DNA from: Planctomycetota bacterium
GTDB taxonomy: Bacteria; Planctomycetota; J058
Direction: 5' to 3'
DNA: 38,882 nucleotides
NCBI GenBank assembly: GCA_019636275.1
Contig: JAHBXY010000083.1
Coordinates: forward strand, 1-38,882
In this document: positions 25,826-35,081 of the stretch, piece by piece
Layout: every line of letters starts with the position of its first letter
How positions within the stretch are numbered: the first letter of the stretch is position 1
Program-made: the position numbers and the translations under genes
Notes under the pieces: model-generated
The model's input: the letters and a program-made list of their open reading frames with translations, nothing else
Told to the model about the DNA's origin: nothing
Database searches by the model: none

Positions 25826-28800
25826 TTGGCGAACGCGCAGGACGAGGCCTTCGTCGAGCTCGGCGCGCGCCGCGGCGTGCTCCCGCCCGAGGTCGTCCGC
25901 GCCGCGCGCGAGCTGCGCCGGGACGTGGGCTCGGACGAGCCGCTGGCCCAGCTCCTCCTCGCCGGGAAGCTCCTCGCCCCGGCCGTCGTGGCCGGCCTCC
26001 TTCGCGACCTGACGCGCGGCGGCTTCGCCTGCGAGCGCTGCGGGGAGCGCGCCCGCTACGATGGCCTCGCGCGCCTCGAGCGCCTCGCCTGCCCGCGCTG
26101 CGCCGGGCCGCTCGCCTTCGTCGATCCGTCCGCCTCCGACGGCGGCCTGACGGCGCCCGAGCCGCCGCGCCCGACCGGCGCGCATCCCGCCGTGCGCCCG
26201 ACCGGCACCTACCCGGCCGCCCAGCCCAGCGGCTACCACCCCGCCGCGCGCGCGACCGGCACCTTCGGCGCCGTCAACCCGGGCGCGATGGGCCCCGGGA
26301 GCGGCCCGCGCGCCACCGGCGTCCACCCGGCGGCCCGGCGGCCGAGCGGGCCGCTACCCCCGCCGGCGCCGACCGCCAGCGCGCCGCCGGCCAGCGTCCC
26401 GCCGCCCGACGCCTGGGACGCCGAGGCGACCGTCATCGACAAGAACAAGCGGCGGGCGCAGGCCGCGGCGGCGCGCGCGTCGGTCGTCGTCGACGACACG
26501 CTGCGCGCGCCGGCGCACGAGCCCGTCGACTCGACCGTCCGCGACGGGCGCGTGCTGGGCCTGCCCGGCGGCGGGCGCACGATCGGTCCCTACACGCTCC
26601 TGCAGGAGATCGGCCGCGGCGCCGGCGGGGTCATCTTCCTCGCCCGCCGGCCGGGGCTCGAGCGCCGCTTCGCCATCAAGCTGCTCCTGGGGGACATGGC
26701 CCGCGACGAGGAGGCCGTGGCGCGCTTCAAGCGCGAGGCCGCCGTCGCGAGCAAGGTCGACGACCCGGGGATCATCGCCGTCTACGACACGGGCTGCGAC
26801 GGCGGCCGATACTACTACGTGATGGAGTTCTGCCCGGGGCCGACGCTCGAGGCGCGGCTCATGGACGGCCCCATGCCGCACGACGACGCCGCGCGGCTCG
26901 TGCTCTCGCTGGCCCGCACGGTCCAGGCGGCGCACGACCGCGGCGTCGTCCACCGCGACCTCAAGCCGGCGAACATCATCATCGAGGAGGGCTCCGGCCG
27001 GCCGCGCGTGATGGACTTCGGCGTGGCCCGCGACGTCGGCGCCAACGCCGGGCTCTCGCGCACCGGCGAGCTCCTGGGCACGCCGGCTTACATGGCCCCC
27101 GAGCAGCTCAAGGGCGAGCGCGACGTGGACCACCGCGTCGACGTGTACGCGCTCGGGGTCATCCTCTTCGAGTGCCTCGCCGGCCGCCGCCCGCACGTCG
27201 CCGCCACGACCGTGCAGCTCGCCGAGCGGGTCATCATGGAAGACGCGCCCGCCCTGCGGACCGTCGCCCCGACGGCGCCGCCCGCGCTCGAGCTGGTCTG
27301 CCGGCGCGCCCTGGCCCGCGACCGCGCCGGGCGCTACGACCAGGCGCGCGCCCTGGCCCGCGACCTGGAGCGCTACCTGGCCGGGCGCGGCGTCCGGGCG
27401 CCCGCGCGGGAGGGGCGCGCGCGCGACCGCTGGACGGGGCGGCTCGTCGGCGCGGCGGCGCTGGCGCTCGCGCCTGGCGGGCTCGGCGCTGGGCTGGCGC
27501 GCGCGTGGTCCGACCACGCGGCGGCCAACGAGGCGCGGGAGCGCGAGGCGGCCACCGCGGCGCGGGCCGAGCGGCGCGCGAGCTGGCGGCGCGGGCGGCG
27601 GCGGCGCGCGAGGGGCTGTTCTCGGGCCGGGTCGAGCTGGCGCGGCTGCGAGAGGAAGCGGCGGCGCTCGCGGCCGACCCCGACGCGGGGGCCGACATCC
27701 GCGCGTTCGAGCGGGCCCTCGCCGCGATCACCCTCGCCCGCCGCCCGGAGGAGCGGAGCTCGGCCGACGTCTTGCGGGCGCTCGACGCGGCCATCGAGCT
27801 GGCGCGCGACGACCTCTCGCTCCAGGCCGCCCTGCACCTCGCGGCCGCCGAGCACCTGCGGCGCCGCGCGCAGTACTCGCAGGCGCTCGCGCGCGTCGAG
27901 CACGCGCTGGTGGAGGGCGGGCGCCTCGGGCTCGAGGCCAGGCTCCTGCGCGGCGTCCTCTTCGGCCGCCTCGGGCGGCGGTCCGACGCGGCCGAGCAGT
28001 TCCGGCGCCTGGCCGCCGAGGACCCGGAGGGCGCGCCGGGGCTCCTGGCGCGGGCCGCCGCGTTCGAGGTGGAGCGGCCCGCGGAGGCGTCTCGGCTGGC
28101 GGGGCTGGCGCACGCGGCCGAGCCGCACTCCCTCCTGGCGCGCGCCCGGCTGGCGCAAGCGCAGAACCTCGTGAAGGAGCACGCCCAGGCGCTGGCGGAG
28201 GCCGACCGCTGCCTGGAGCTCGCGCCCGACGACCAGCTCTGCCACGCGATCCGCGGGATCGCCCTCCACGGGCTCGAGCGCCGCATGCAGGCGCTCGCGG
28301 CGTTCGACCGCGCGGTCGAGCTCGGCGAGCCGCAGCCGGACCCGACGACGCTCGGCTGGCGCGCGCTCGTCCGGCGCGCGGAGAACGACAAGCACGGCGC
28401 CCTCCGCGACCTCGACCGCGCCCTCGAGCTCCGGCCGGACGACGCCGAGCTCCTGTTCCTGCGCGGCGTCATCAACGACGAGCTGGGACGGACGACGGCG
28501 GCCGAGACGGACTGGCGCGCGGCCGAGCGCCTCGACCGCGAGCACGTCAACGCGCAGCTCCGAGCCCAGCCGCACCTCCGCCAGCGCGTGCGTCAGGCCC
28601 TCGGCGGCGAGGCCGCGCAGCAGCCACCGCCGCAGCCCCCGCAGCCGCAGCCGCGGCAGCCGCCGCCGCAGGCGCCGCCCCGGCAGGGCAACAGCGAGCT
28701 CGCCGCGCGGGTCGAAGCGCGGGCGCAGCGCGTCCCCGAGGACGCCCGGGCGGGGGTGCGCGAGGCGCTGGTCCGGGCCATCCGCGGGCGCCCCTGGCGG

Positions 28801-29694
28801 GAGATCGAGGCCGCCCTCGCGGGCGTGCGCGAGGGGCCCGAGGTGCTCCTCGAGCGGGCGCGCCTGAGCCTCGGCCGCGACGCCCACGCGGCGGCCGAGC
28901 AGGCGCTGGCCGCCCTGCGCGCGGCCGGCGGGGCGGGCGCCGAGGTCGGGCGGCTCGAGGGCGAGCTCTCCCTGCGGCGCGGGCGGCTGTCCGATGCCGA
29001 GCGCCGCTACCGCGCCGTGGCCGAGGCCGAGCCGGACCACGTCGAGGGCCTCGTCGCCCTGGCCGAGGCCGAGCGGCTGCGCGGCCGGCCGGAGAAGGCG
29101 GCGGCCGCGGTCGAGGCGGCGCTGGCGCTCGACCCGCAGCACACGGCCGCGCTGGTGCTCCAGGCCGAGCTGCTCCTCGGGCGGGACCCGCCCGAGCCGG
29201 ACGCCGCGCGGGAGGTGCTCCAGCGCGCCCTGACCCAGCTCGGGCTGATCGACTCGCGGGCGGTGACGGTCGAGCTCCTGTGCATCGGTCACCAGACCAT
29301 CCGCAGCCTGACCGAGGGCGATCCGACCAGCGTGTTCCGCGTCGGCGGCTTCATGCGCGAGGTGACGGTCCTGCGGGAGGTCTCCGAGGGCGCGGCGCCC
29401 AGCCTGGCCCTGGCGAGCATGATCCTCGACGCCCAGCTCCCGGGGTTCGCCCTCCAGGGGGCGCAGGACCTGTTCCTGCGCGCCCGCGAGCTCGAGCCCG
29501 ACCGCCCCGACCTGCACCTGGTCCAGGGGCGGCTCGAGCTGGCCTCCGTCCGCTCGCGGGCAGACGATGTCCTCGCGTCGTGGCGGCGTGCGCGGCAGGA
29601 GCCGCTCCTGAGGCTCCCGCCGCGCGTCGTGCTCGAGTTCCGGCAGCGCTTCGGCCCCAGCGCCGAGCTGGATGCCCTGCTTCAGGACCGCTGA
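25826..29694 (+). CDS. Ser/Thr protein kinase with N-terminal zinc ribbon and TPR tail, one frameshift
   Basis: The reading frame is open from a GTG at 25787. The TTG at 25826 is preferred because the -10 box ends at 25786 and the purine-rich GGCGAGGG precedes it. Order of parts, numbered from 25787: GspE/MshE-like helical module (about 20-75), zinc ribbon C82-x2-C85/C102-x2-C105, a flexible linker with repeated Thr-Gly motifs, a Hanks kinase (about 266-530; GRGAGGV, AIKLLL, HRDLKPAN at 389, DFG at 410, APEQ at 437), a hydrophobic segment near 552-572, then TPRs split by a Gln/Pro linker (28617-28685). The frame breaks near 27571: one added G gives AEAARELAARAAAAREGLF and joins both halves into about 1290 residues. 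All kinase residues are intact. Known role: membrane signalling by Ser/Thr phosphorylation; the FHA protein is a possible reader. Confidence 0.85.
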
Positions 29695-29696
29695 GT

Positions 29697-29850
29697 GGTG
29701 TGCTCGACGGCTGCGGGCGGCGATGCTGGCCGCGGCGGCGCGCGCGCGGGCTCGAAGTAGGTCGCTACGTCGTCGCCCGCGCGCCTCGCCGCCGCGGCTC
29801 AGCCTCGTCGCCTTCGCCTCACGTGCTTTTCCGATCGAGGCTGGTCGTCC
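29697..29850 (+). repeat. Structured dispersed element, copy 2
   Basis: It starts two bases after the kinase stop with GTGTGCTCGACGGCTGCGGG. The long stem pairs 29729-29751 with 29775-29798 around a 23-base loop; inside, GTAG (29757-29760) pairs with CTAC (29765-29768). A second stem pairs CAGCCTCG (29800-29807) with CGAGGCTG (29836-29843). Compared with copy 1, the inner stem changes T-A to G-C and the second stem changes C-G to G-C, each on both sides. Confidence 0.8.
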
Positions 29851-29861
29851 GCGAGCTTCGC

Positions 29862-29985
29862 CCGACGGTTGCGGCCGCGAATGCTCGGCGGGACGGGGCG
29901 GCGCGCGCCAGGAGCATGCCGAGACGACGTCGCCCGCGCGCGCCTCTCCTCACATCGACTCGAGGCGGAGGTCGTGGTCCACCCG
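29862..29985 (+). repeat. Structured dispersed element, degenerate copy 3
   Basis: Immediately behind copy 2, GACGGTTGCGGCCGCGAATG and the loop-like ATGCCGAGACGACGTC match copy 1. A G+C stem (29900-29908 with 29936-29944) remains, but the inner four-base stem and the second stem are not kept. The remaining part of 29695-30072 up to tsaD holds nothing recognisable. Confidence 0.6.
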
Positions 29986-30072
29986 AGGATCCGGCGGCGG
30001 ACGGCAGGCGCCTTGCCATTCGGCTGGCCCGTCGCGGGGAATCTGCGATCCTCTCCTGAGGTGGGAGGCGCG

Positions 30073-31116
30073 GTGCTGGTCCTCGGGGTCGAGAGCTCCT
30101 GCGACGAGACGGCGGTGGCCCTGGTCGAGGACGGCCGGGTGCTCGCGAGCGCGGTCCGCTCGCAGATCGAGCGCCACGCCCCGTTCGGCGGCGTGGTCCC
30201 GGACATCGCCGCCCGCGCCCACAGCGAGGTGATCGACCTCGTCGCGGACGAGGCCTTCCGCGCGGCCGGCCGCGCGCCGGCGCAGGTCGACGCCGTGGCG
30301 GCCACGCGCGCGCCCGGCCTCGTCAACTGCCTCGTCGTCGGCCTCTCCTGGGGCAAGGGCTTCGCGGTCGCGCGCGACGTGCCGTTCGTGGCGATCGATC
30401 ACCTCGAGGCGCACGTCCACGCCTGCACGCTGCCGCCGCCCGGCTCCGACGACGCCGGCCCCGCGGTCGCGCCGCCGCTCGTGGCCCTGCTGGCGTCGGG
30501 CGGCCACACGGGCCTCTACCGCTACGACGGCCCGGGGCAGGTGCGCCGGCTGGGGCGCACCGTCGACGACGCGGCGGGGGAGGCGTTCGACAAGGTGGCC
30601 ATCCTCCTCGGCCTCCCCTACCCGGGCGGGCCGCACGTGGAGGCGGCCGCCCGCGGCGGCGACCCGCGCGCCTACGCCTTCCCGCGCGCGCGGGTGAAGC
30701 GGCGCAAGTACGACGTGAGCTTCAGCGGCCTGAAGACCGCCGTGCTCTACGGGACGCGCGGGCGCAACCAGCCGAAGGAGGCGCCGCTCCTGCCTGGCAC
30801 GGTCGTGGCCGACGTGGCGGCGTCGTTCCAGGAGGCCGTCTGCGACCTGCTGGTCGACGTGACGGTCGAGGCCGCCCTCGAGGAGGGCGTGCCGGCGATC
30901 GCGCTCGGCGGCGGCGTGGCCTGCAATGGGCGGTTGCGGGCGCTCGCGCGCGAGCGCGGCGAGGCGCAGGGCCTGCGCGTGGTCCTCACGCCGCCCGCCT
31001 ACTGCACCGACAACGCCGCCATGGTCGCGGCGCTCGCCGCCGCGCGGCTGCGCGCGGGCGCGCCCGCGGACGACGAGCTTTCGCGCTTCGCCGAGGCGCG
31101 CTCGGAGCTGGCATGA
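30073..31116 (+). CDS. tsaD: tRNA threonylcarbamoyladenosine transferase subunit TsaD
   Basis: The 347-residue product is the normal length for TsaD. It begins MLVLGVESSCDETAVALVED, has PFGGVVPDIAARAH, the metal ligands H110 and H114 in HLEAHVHA, ASGGHTGLY, DDAAGEAFDKVA, SFSGLKTA, GGGVACNGRLR and the metal-ligand aspartate 313 in YCTDNAAM. Known role: with TsaB and TsaE it transfers the threonylcarbamoyl group to A37 of ANN-reading tRNAs; it is essential in most bacteria. Start: the GTG at 30073 has GGGAGG four bases upstream and matches the family N-terminus; a GTG at 30061 is possible. Its stop overlaps the ATG of larB by four bases, so both are co-translated. tsaB and tsaE are not in the window. 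Confidence 0.96.
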   Translation: MLVLGVESSCDETAVALVEDGRVLASAVRSQIERHAPFGGVVPDIAARAHSEVIDLVADEAFRAAGRAPAQVDAVAATRAPGLVNCLVVGLSWGKGFAVARDVPFVAIDHLEAHVHACTLPPPGSDDAGPAVAPPLVALLASGGHTGLYRYDGPGQVRRLGRTVDDAAGEAFDKVAILLGLPYPGGPHVEAAARGGDPRAYAFPRARVKRRKYDVSFSGLKTAVLYGTRGRNQPKEAPLLPGTVVADVAASFQEAVCDLLVDVTVEAALEEGVPAIALGGGVACNGRLRALARERGEAQGLRVVLTPPAYCTDNAAMVAALAAARLRAGAPADDELSRFAEARSELA

Positions 31117-31871
31117 CGCCTGACGCGATCAGGGCCCTGCTCGAGGAGGTGGCCCAGGGGCGTCGCACGCCCGACGCCGCGCTCCTCGCGCTCAAGGAGC
31201 TGCCCTTCCAGGACCTGGGCTTCGCCAAGGTCGACCACCACCGCGCCCTGCGCCTGGGCGTTCCGGAGGTCATCTTCGGCCAGGGCAAGGCGCCGGACCA
31301 CCTGGCCGCGATCGCCCGGGCGATCGTCGACCGCGGCCACGACCTCCTCGTCACGCGCGTCGACGCGGCGCAGGCCGAGGCCGTCCTCGCCGCCGTCCCG
31401 GCCGCGCACCACGAGCCGCGGGCGCGCACGATCACGCTCCGGCGCGAGGCGCGGCCCACGCCGCCCGACCCCGTGCTCGTCGTCGCCGCCGGCACGTCGG
31501 ACCTGCCGGTGGCCGAGGAGGCCCGCGTGACCGCCGAGGCCTGCGGCTCGCGCGTCGAGACGCTCTACGACGTGGGCGTGGCGGGGATCCACCGCCTGCT
31601 CGCGCACACGCAGGTGCTCAGGCGCGCCGGCGTGGTCGTCGTCGTGGCCGGCATGGAGGGCGCGCTGCCCAGCGTCGTGGGGGGGCTCATCGACCGGCCG
31701 GTGATCGCCGTGCCCACGAGCGTCGGCTACGGCGCGGCCTTCGGCGGCCTGGCAGCGCTCCTCGGCATGCTCAACTCGTGCGCGCCGGGGCTGACGGTCG
31801 TGAACATCGACAACGGCTTCGGCGCCGGCTACGCCGCGGCGCGGATCAACGCGCTGGGCCTCACGCGCTGA
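31113..31871 (+). CDS. larB: Pyridinium-3,5-biscarboxylate mononucleotide synthase LarB
   Basis: The 252-residue product has the LarB layout. A short N-terminal helical part contains LDF-like AALLALKELPFQDLGFAKVD and GVPEVIFGQGKAPD. A PurE-like carboxylase domain follows with VVAAGTSDLPVAEEARVTAE, DVGVAGIHRLL, VVVAGMEGALPSVVGGLIDR and the conserved ending VPTSVGYGAAFGGLAALLGM / NIDNGFGAGYAAARINAL. Known reaction: carboxylation of nicotinic acid adenine dinucleotide and release of AMP, the first step to the nickel-pincer cofactor of lactate racemase and related enzymes. larC, larE and a racemase are absent from the window. The ATGA overlap with tsaD implies translational coupling. Confidence 0.93.
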   Translation: MTPDAIRALLEEVAQGRRTPDAALLALKELPFQDLGFAKVDHHRALRLGVPEVIFGQGKAPDHLAAIARAIVDRGHDLLVTRVDAAQAEAVLAAVPAAHHEPRARTITLRREARPTPPDPVLVVAAGTSDLPVAEEARVTAEACGSRVETLYDVGVAGIHRLLAHTQVLRRAGVVVVVAGMEGALPSVVGGLIDRPVIAVPTSVGYGAAFGGLAALLGMLNSCAPGLTVVNIDNGFGAGYAAARINALGLTR

Positions 31872-31987
31872 GCTCCCCGCGGAGGACGCCCCCGAGGAGG
31901 CCGATGCGGGCCCGGCGGTGCATCCCGACGACGCGACGTGAGATGAGGGCCACGCGCTCGTCGCGCGCGGCGCCGCCCGTCGCGCGG

Positions 31988-32245
31988 TCAGAGCGCCTCG
32001 GTCGAGATCCCCTCGTCGACGATCATGACCGGGATGTCGTCGCGCACCGGGTAGAGGACCTTGCCGTCCTCGCGCACGAGCGCCGTCTGCACGGCCTCGG
32101 TGACCGGGTGCCCGCCGCGGTTCTTCACCTTGCCGGCGGCGATGGCCGCGTTGAGGCGATCGACGAGGCCGGCGTCGGCCGGCTTGACCGGGGTGCGGTC
32201 CTCGGGGCAGCAGAGGATCTCCAGCAGGTCGGGGCTCAGGGCCAC
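31988..32245 (-). CDS. Trm112-like small protein
   Basis: The 85-residue product begins at a GTG preceded by GAGAGGTG. It matches the Trm112/UPF0434 pattern: LLEILCCPEDRTPV at the N-terminus and VREDGKVLYPVRDDIPVMIV at the C-terminus. In eukaryotes Trm112 activates methyltransferases; the bacterial proteins are little studied, mostly predicted methyltransferase partners. The usual CPxC zinc pair is reduced: there is C-P-E-D and no later cysteines, so zinc binding is unlikely. A middle insert of about 25 residues (LVDRLNAAIAAGKVKNRGGH) is longer than in the E. coli form. Convergent with larB across 116 bases. Confidence 0.85.
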   Translation of the reverse strand: MALSPDLLEILCCPEDRTPVKPADAGLVDRLNAAIAAGKVKNRGGHPVTEAVQTALVREDGKVLYPVRDDIPVMIVDEGISTEAL

Positions 32246-32266
32246 GGGGCACCTCTCAGGCGCGAC

Positions 32267-32272
32267 AGCCTA
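32267..32272 (-). promoter_or_regulatory. Possible -10 box for the Trm112-like gene
   Basis: TAGGCT on the minus strand, about 21 bases before the GTG start; no -35 match. Confidence 0.25.
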
Positions 32273-32476
32273 CACCAGCCGCGCGGGGCGGGGCAGGGCA
32301 GGGCGGCTCACAGCGGCCGTCGCTTCATGATGTCCACGTCATGGAGCGGGACCCTTGCTCCGATCCGCAGTGAGGCACCTGTCGCCTCGCCCCGGCCGCT
32401 CCGCGGCCTTCGCGCGGGGGATGCGCGCCACCGCTCGATCTGCTCGCTTCGCTCTCGGACCAAGCGGTGAGTGCGG

Positions 32477-33784
32477 TCAGTAGCCGAGCCGCTCCAGCTT
32501 CGCGCCGGGGTAGGCGCGCGCGAGGATCTGCTCGCCCGTGAGCCCCTCCTTGGCGAAGCCCTCGGCGCCGTACTGGCACAGGCCGACGCCGTGCCCCCAG
32601 CCGCGGCCGCGGAAGGTCAGGCGGGTGCCGCCGGGGTCGAGGTCGACCTCGAAGGCCGTGCTCTTGAGCCGCGGGTAGAACGCCGCGCGCACCTCGGTCG
32701 CCGGGCGGGTGACCCGGTCGCCGCCGGCGTCGACGAACGTCACCGTCCTGGCGTAGCCGCCGCGCGGCCAGGCCTCGACCTTGACCTCGCGCAGGGGCAG
32801 CTCGAGGACCAGCTTGCGCAGGGCCGCATCGGTGGCGAGGTCCACCTCGAGCGTCCAGCGGTAGACCTTCGACGCCTGGCACTTGCAGCCGCTGGCGCCG
32901 TCGAGCGGCGGCAGCGCGTTGCCCGGGCCCGCGCCGAAGATCCAGGCCGCCGGGACCGTGTCGCCGCCGCAGGTCGAGTGGAAGTAGGTCGTGAAGGGCT
33001 TGCCCTGCCAGGTGAGGACCATCCCGCGCGTGGCCTCGACGATGCTCCGCGCGCGGGCCTCGAGCGCGGTCACCCCGCCGAAGACCTGGCTGCGCTCGTC
33101 GGCCTTGAGGTCGTGGTCGGCCTTCGGCTTGAGGTTCACGAGGGCGTAGGTGCGGGCCGCGATCGCCTGCGCGTGCAGGGCCGCGTCGGACCAGGTGAGC
33201 GGCATCTCGTGGCCGATCACGCCGACGAGGTACTCCTCGAGCGCCACGCCCGTGACCAGGCGCAGGCGGCCGTCGTCGAGGCGCGAGACGCGCACGTCGC
33301 CGCGGTAGCGCCGGCTCCCCAGGCCGAAGGCCGGCGGCAAGGCGCGGCCGGCCGCCGGGCCCGGCGCGATCGTCAGCCCCTTCGCGCCCGGCCAGCCGAC
33401 GCTGCGCGCCGACGCCTCGAGCGCCAGGCCGTCGGCCACCGGGCGGATGACCACCGCCTCCTGGTCGGCCAGGGCCACGGCCTCGCCGCGGTCGGGCGTC
33501 ACGACCCAGGCGCCGGGCAGGGCCAGCGTGAGCTCGGGCGCGGCCTCGACCAGGGCCACGCGCACGCGCGGCTCCTCGCGTATGGACAGGGTCGCCGGCG
33601 CCTCGGCGCGCGGCGGGCGCGCGGGGCGCGGCGTCTGCGTGTAGCAGGCGATCGTGAGCACGGCGGCGAGCGCCGCCAGCGCCTGCGGGAGGCGCCGCCG
33701 GACCCCGCGCGGCAGGCGGCGCCGCGCCCCGGCCAGCGCGCGCGGCCGAGCGCCCAGGCCCGCGAGCGCGGTGTGGGCGACCAC
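32477..33784 (-). CDS. SpoIID/LytB-domain lipoprotein, probable peptidoglycan lytic enzyme
   Basis: The 435-residue product starts at the GTG at 33784. An arginine-rich start is followed by a hydrophobic stretch and lipobox-like LAALAAVLTIAC, so it is probably membrane-anchored on the periplasmic side. The SpoIID domain is clear: VALEEYLVGVIGHEMPLTW with the catalytic glutamate, ALHAQAIAARTYAL, TYFHSTCGGDTVPAAW and the C-terminal RGWGHGVGLCQYGAEGFAKE. Known role of SpoIID: lytic transglycosylase acting on peptidoglycan lacking stem peptides; the relatives in non-sporulating bacteria also act in the cell wall. It lies directly downstream of ruvB. I recall ruvB-spoIID neighbourhoods in other phyla, which supports the assignment. 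Confidence 0.9.
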   Translation of the reverse strand: MVAHTALAGLGARPRALAGARRRLPRGVRRRLPQALAALAAVLTIACYTQTPRPARPPRAEAPATLSIREEPRVRVALVEAAPELTLALPGAWVVTPDRGEAVALADQEAVVIRPVADGLALEASARSVGWPGAKGLTIAPGPAAGRALPPAFGLGSRRYRGDVRVSRLDDGRLRLVTGVALEEYLVGVIGHEMPLTWSDAALHAQAIAARTYALVNLKPKADHDLKADERSQVFGGVTALEARARSIVEATRGMVLTWQGKPFTTYFHSTCGGDTVPAAWIFGAGPGNALPPLDGASGCKCQASKVYRWTLEVDLATDAALRKLVLELPLREVKVEAWPRGGYARTVTFVDAGGDRVTRPATEVRAAFYPRLKSTAFEVDLDPGGTRLTFRGRGWGHGVGLCQYGAEGFAKEGLTGEQILARAYPGAKLERLGY

Positions 33785-33883
33785 CGGCCGATGTCGGCCG
33801 CCCCCGCAGGCGACGGCGCCACACCCGGACGAGCGCCGCCCGCTCGCCCCCGCGCCGGCGCGGCCGCTTGCGCGCGCGCCGGC

Positions 33884-35011
33884 TCACGCGAAGAGCATCC
33901 CCTGCGGCAGCCGCGCCGGGTCGCCCGGCGGCGGGGGCGGCGGGGGGTCGATCCCCAGGAGCGCCAGGCCGTTGGGGCCGAGGACCCGCCCGCGCGCCGT
34001 CTTGCGCACGAACCCGCGCACGATCAGGTACGGCTCGTAGACCTCCTCGATCGTGCCCTCCTCCTCGCCCGTGGCCACGGCCAGCGTCTTCAGGCCGACG
34101 GCGGTCCCGGGGCTCTCGGCCAGGACGGCCAGGATCCGCCGGTCGAGCTCGTCGAGGCCCTCCTGGTCGACGCCGAGCATGGCGAGCCCCTGCTCGGCCG
34201 TGGCCTCGGTGATCCGCGGCTGGCCGCCCGCCTGCGCCACGTCGCGCACCCGCGCCAGGAAGCGGTTGGCGATGCGCGGCGTGCCGCGCGCGCGCCTCGC
34301 GATCACGGCGGCCGCCTCGCCGGCGATCGGCATGCCCAGGACCCGCGCCGAGCGGGTCACGATCCGCTCCAGCTCGAGCGGCTCGTAGGGCATGAGCCGC
34401 TCCTGGATGCCGAACCGGTCGCGGAACGGCTTCGACAGGAGCCCGGCGCGCGTCGTCGCGCCGATGAGCGTGAAGCGCTGCAAGGGCACCGTGACGCTGC
34501 GCGCGTAGGGGCCCTCGTCGATCGCCAGGTCGATCTTGAAGTCCTCCATCGCGCTGTAGAGGTACTCCTCGACGTGCGTGCGCAGGCGGTGGATCTCGTC
34601 GATGAACAGCACGTCGCCGCGGCCGAGCTTCGTGAGCATGCCGGCCAGGTCGCGCGGCCGCTCGAGCACGGGCCCCGACGTCGTGGTCATCTCGGCGCCG
34701 AGCGTGCTCGCGACGAGGTGCGCGAGCGTCGTCTTGCCCAGGCCGGGCGGGCCGGTGAAGAGGATGTGGTCGAGCGGCCGCGCGCTCCGCTGCGCGGCCT
34801 GCGTCCAGGTGCGCAGGTTCTCGACCACCCGCGCCTGACCGACGAACTCGTCGAAGGTCGTCGGGCGCAAGCTCTTGTCGTCGTCGCCGGCCCGCGGCTC
34901 CGGGGCGACGAGGCGGTCGTCGACGCTCCTGTCGGCGACGCTCCTGTCGGCGACGTTCCTGTCGTCCGGCTCGAGCGGCGGGAGGACCTTGGGCTTTCGG
35001 GGCGCGGGCAT
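33884..35011 (-). CDS. ruvB: Holliday junction branch migration helicase RuvB
   Basis: The 375-residue product starts at the ATG at 35011 behind GGAGGGGGA; an open frame to 35044 upstream would begin inside the promoter box. The RuvB core is complete: LRPTTFDEFVGQ, Walker A GPPGLGKTT (about 87-95), Walker B LFIDEIHRL, sensor GATTRAG, arginine finger region FRDRFGI and the winged-helix end EEVYEPYLIVRGFVRKTARG. Known role: hexameric ATPase that drives branch migration of Holliday junctions with RuvA and RuvC in recombinational repair. ruvA and ruvC are not here. Before the core there is an unusual extension of about 45 residues with repeated DRSVADRSV-type units. Confidence 0.97.
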   Translation of the reverse strand: MPAPRKPKVLPPLEPDDRNVADRSVADRSVDDRLVAPEPRAGDDDKSLRPTTFDEFVGQARVVENLRTWTQAAQRSARPLDHILFTGPPGLGKTTLAHLVASTLGAEMTTTSGPVLERPRDLAGMLTKLGRGDVLFIDEIHRLRTHVEEYLYSAMEDFKIDLAIDEGPYARSVTVPLQRFTLIGATTRAGLLSKPFRDRFGIQERLMPYEPLELERIVTRSARVLGMPIAGEAAAVIARRARGTPRIANRFLARVRDVAQAGGQPRITEATAEQGLAMLGVDQEGLDELDRRILAVLAESPGTAVGLKTLAVATGEEEGTIEEVYEPYLIVRGFVRKTARGRVLGPNGLALLGIDPPPPPPPGDPARLPQGMLFA

Positions 35012-35042
35012 GAGGTCCCCCTCCGGCACGGGGCCGACCCTC

Positions 35043-35048
35043 ACTATA
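35043..35048 (-). promoter_or_regulatory. Possible -10 box for ruvB
   Basis: TATAGT on the minus strand in the 70-base gap behind the Uma2-like gene; leader about 25 bases. No -35 match. Confidence 0.45.
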
Positions 35049-35081
35049 TCGGCGGGTCCGACGTCCTCCGGCGAGGGGCCG

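Noticed and set aside
29612..30060. Open frames translating as VLDGCGRRCW-like peptides at both structured elements
   Set aside because: The similar translations simply reflect the shared repeat; start codons and ribosome sites are lacking and the base changes preserve pairing rather than codons.
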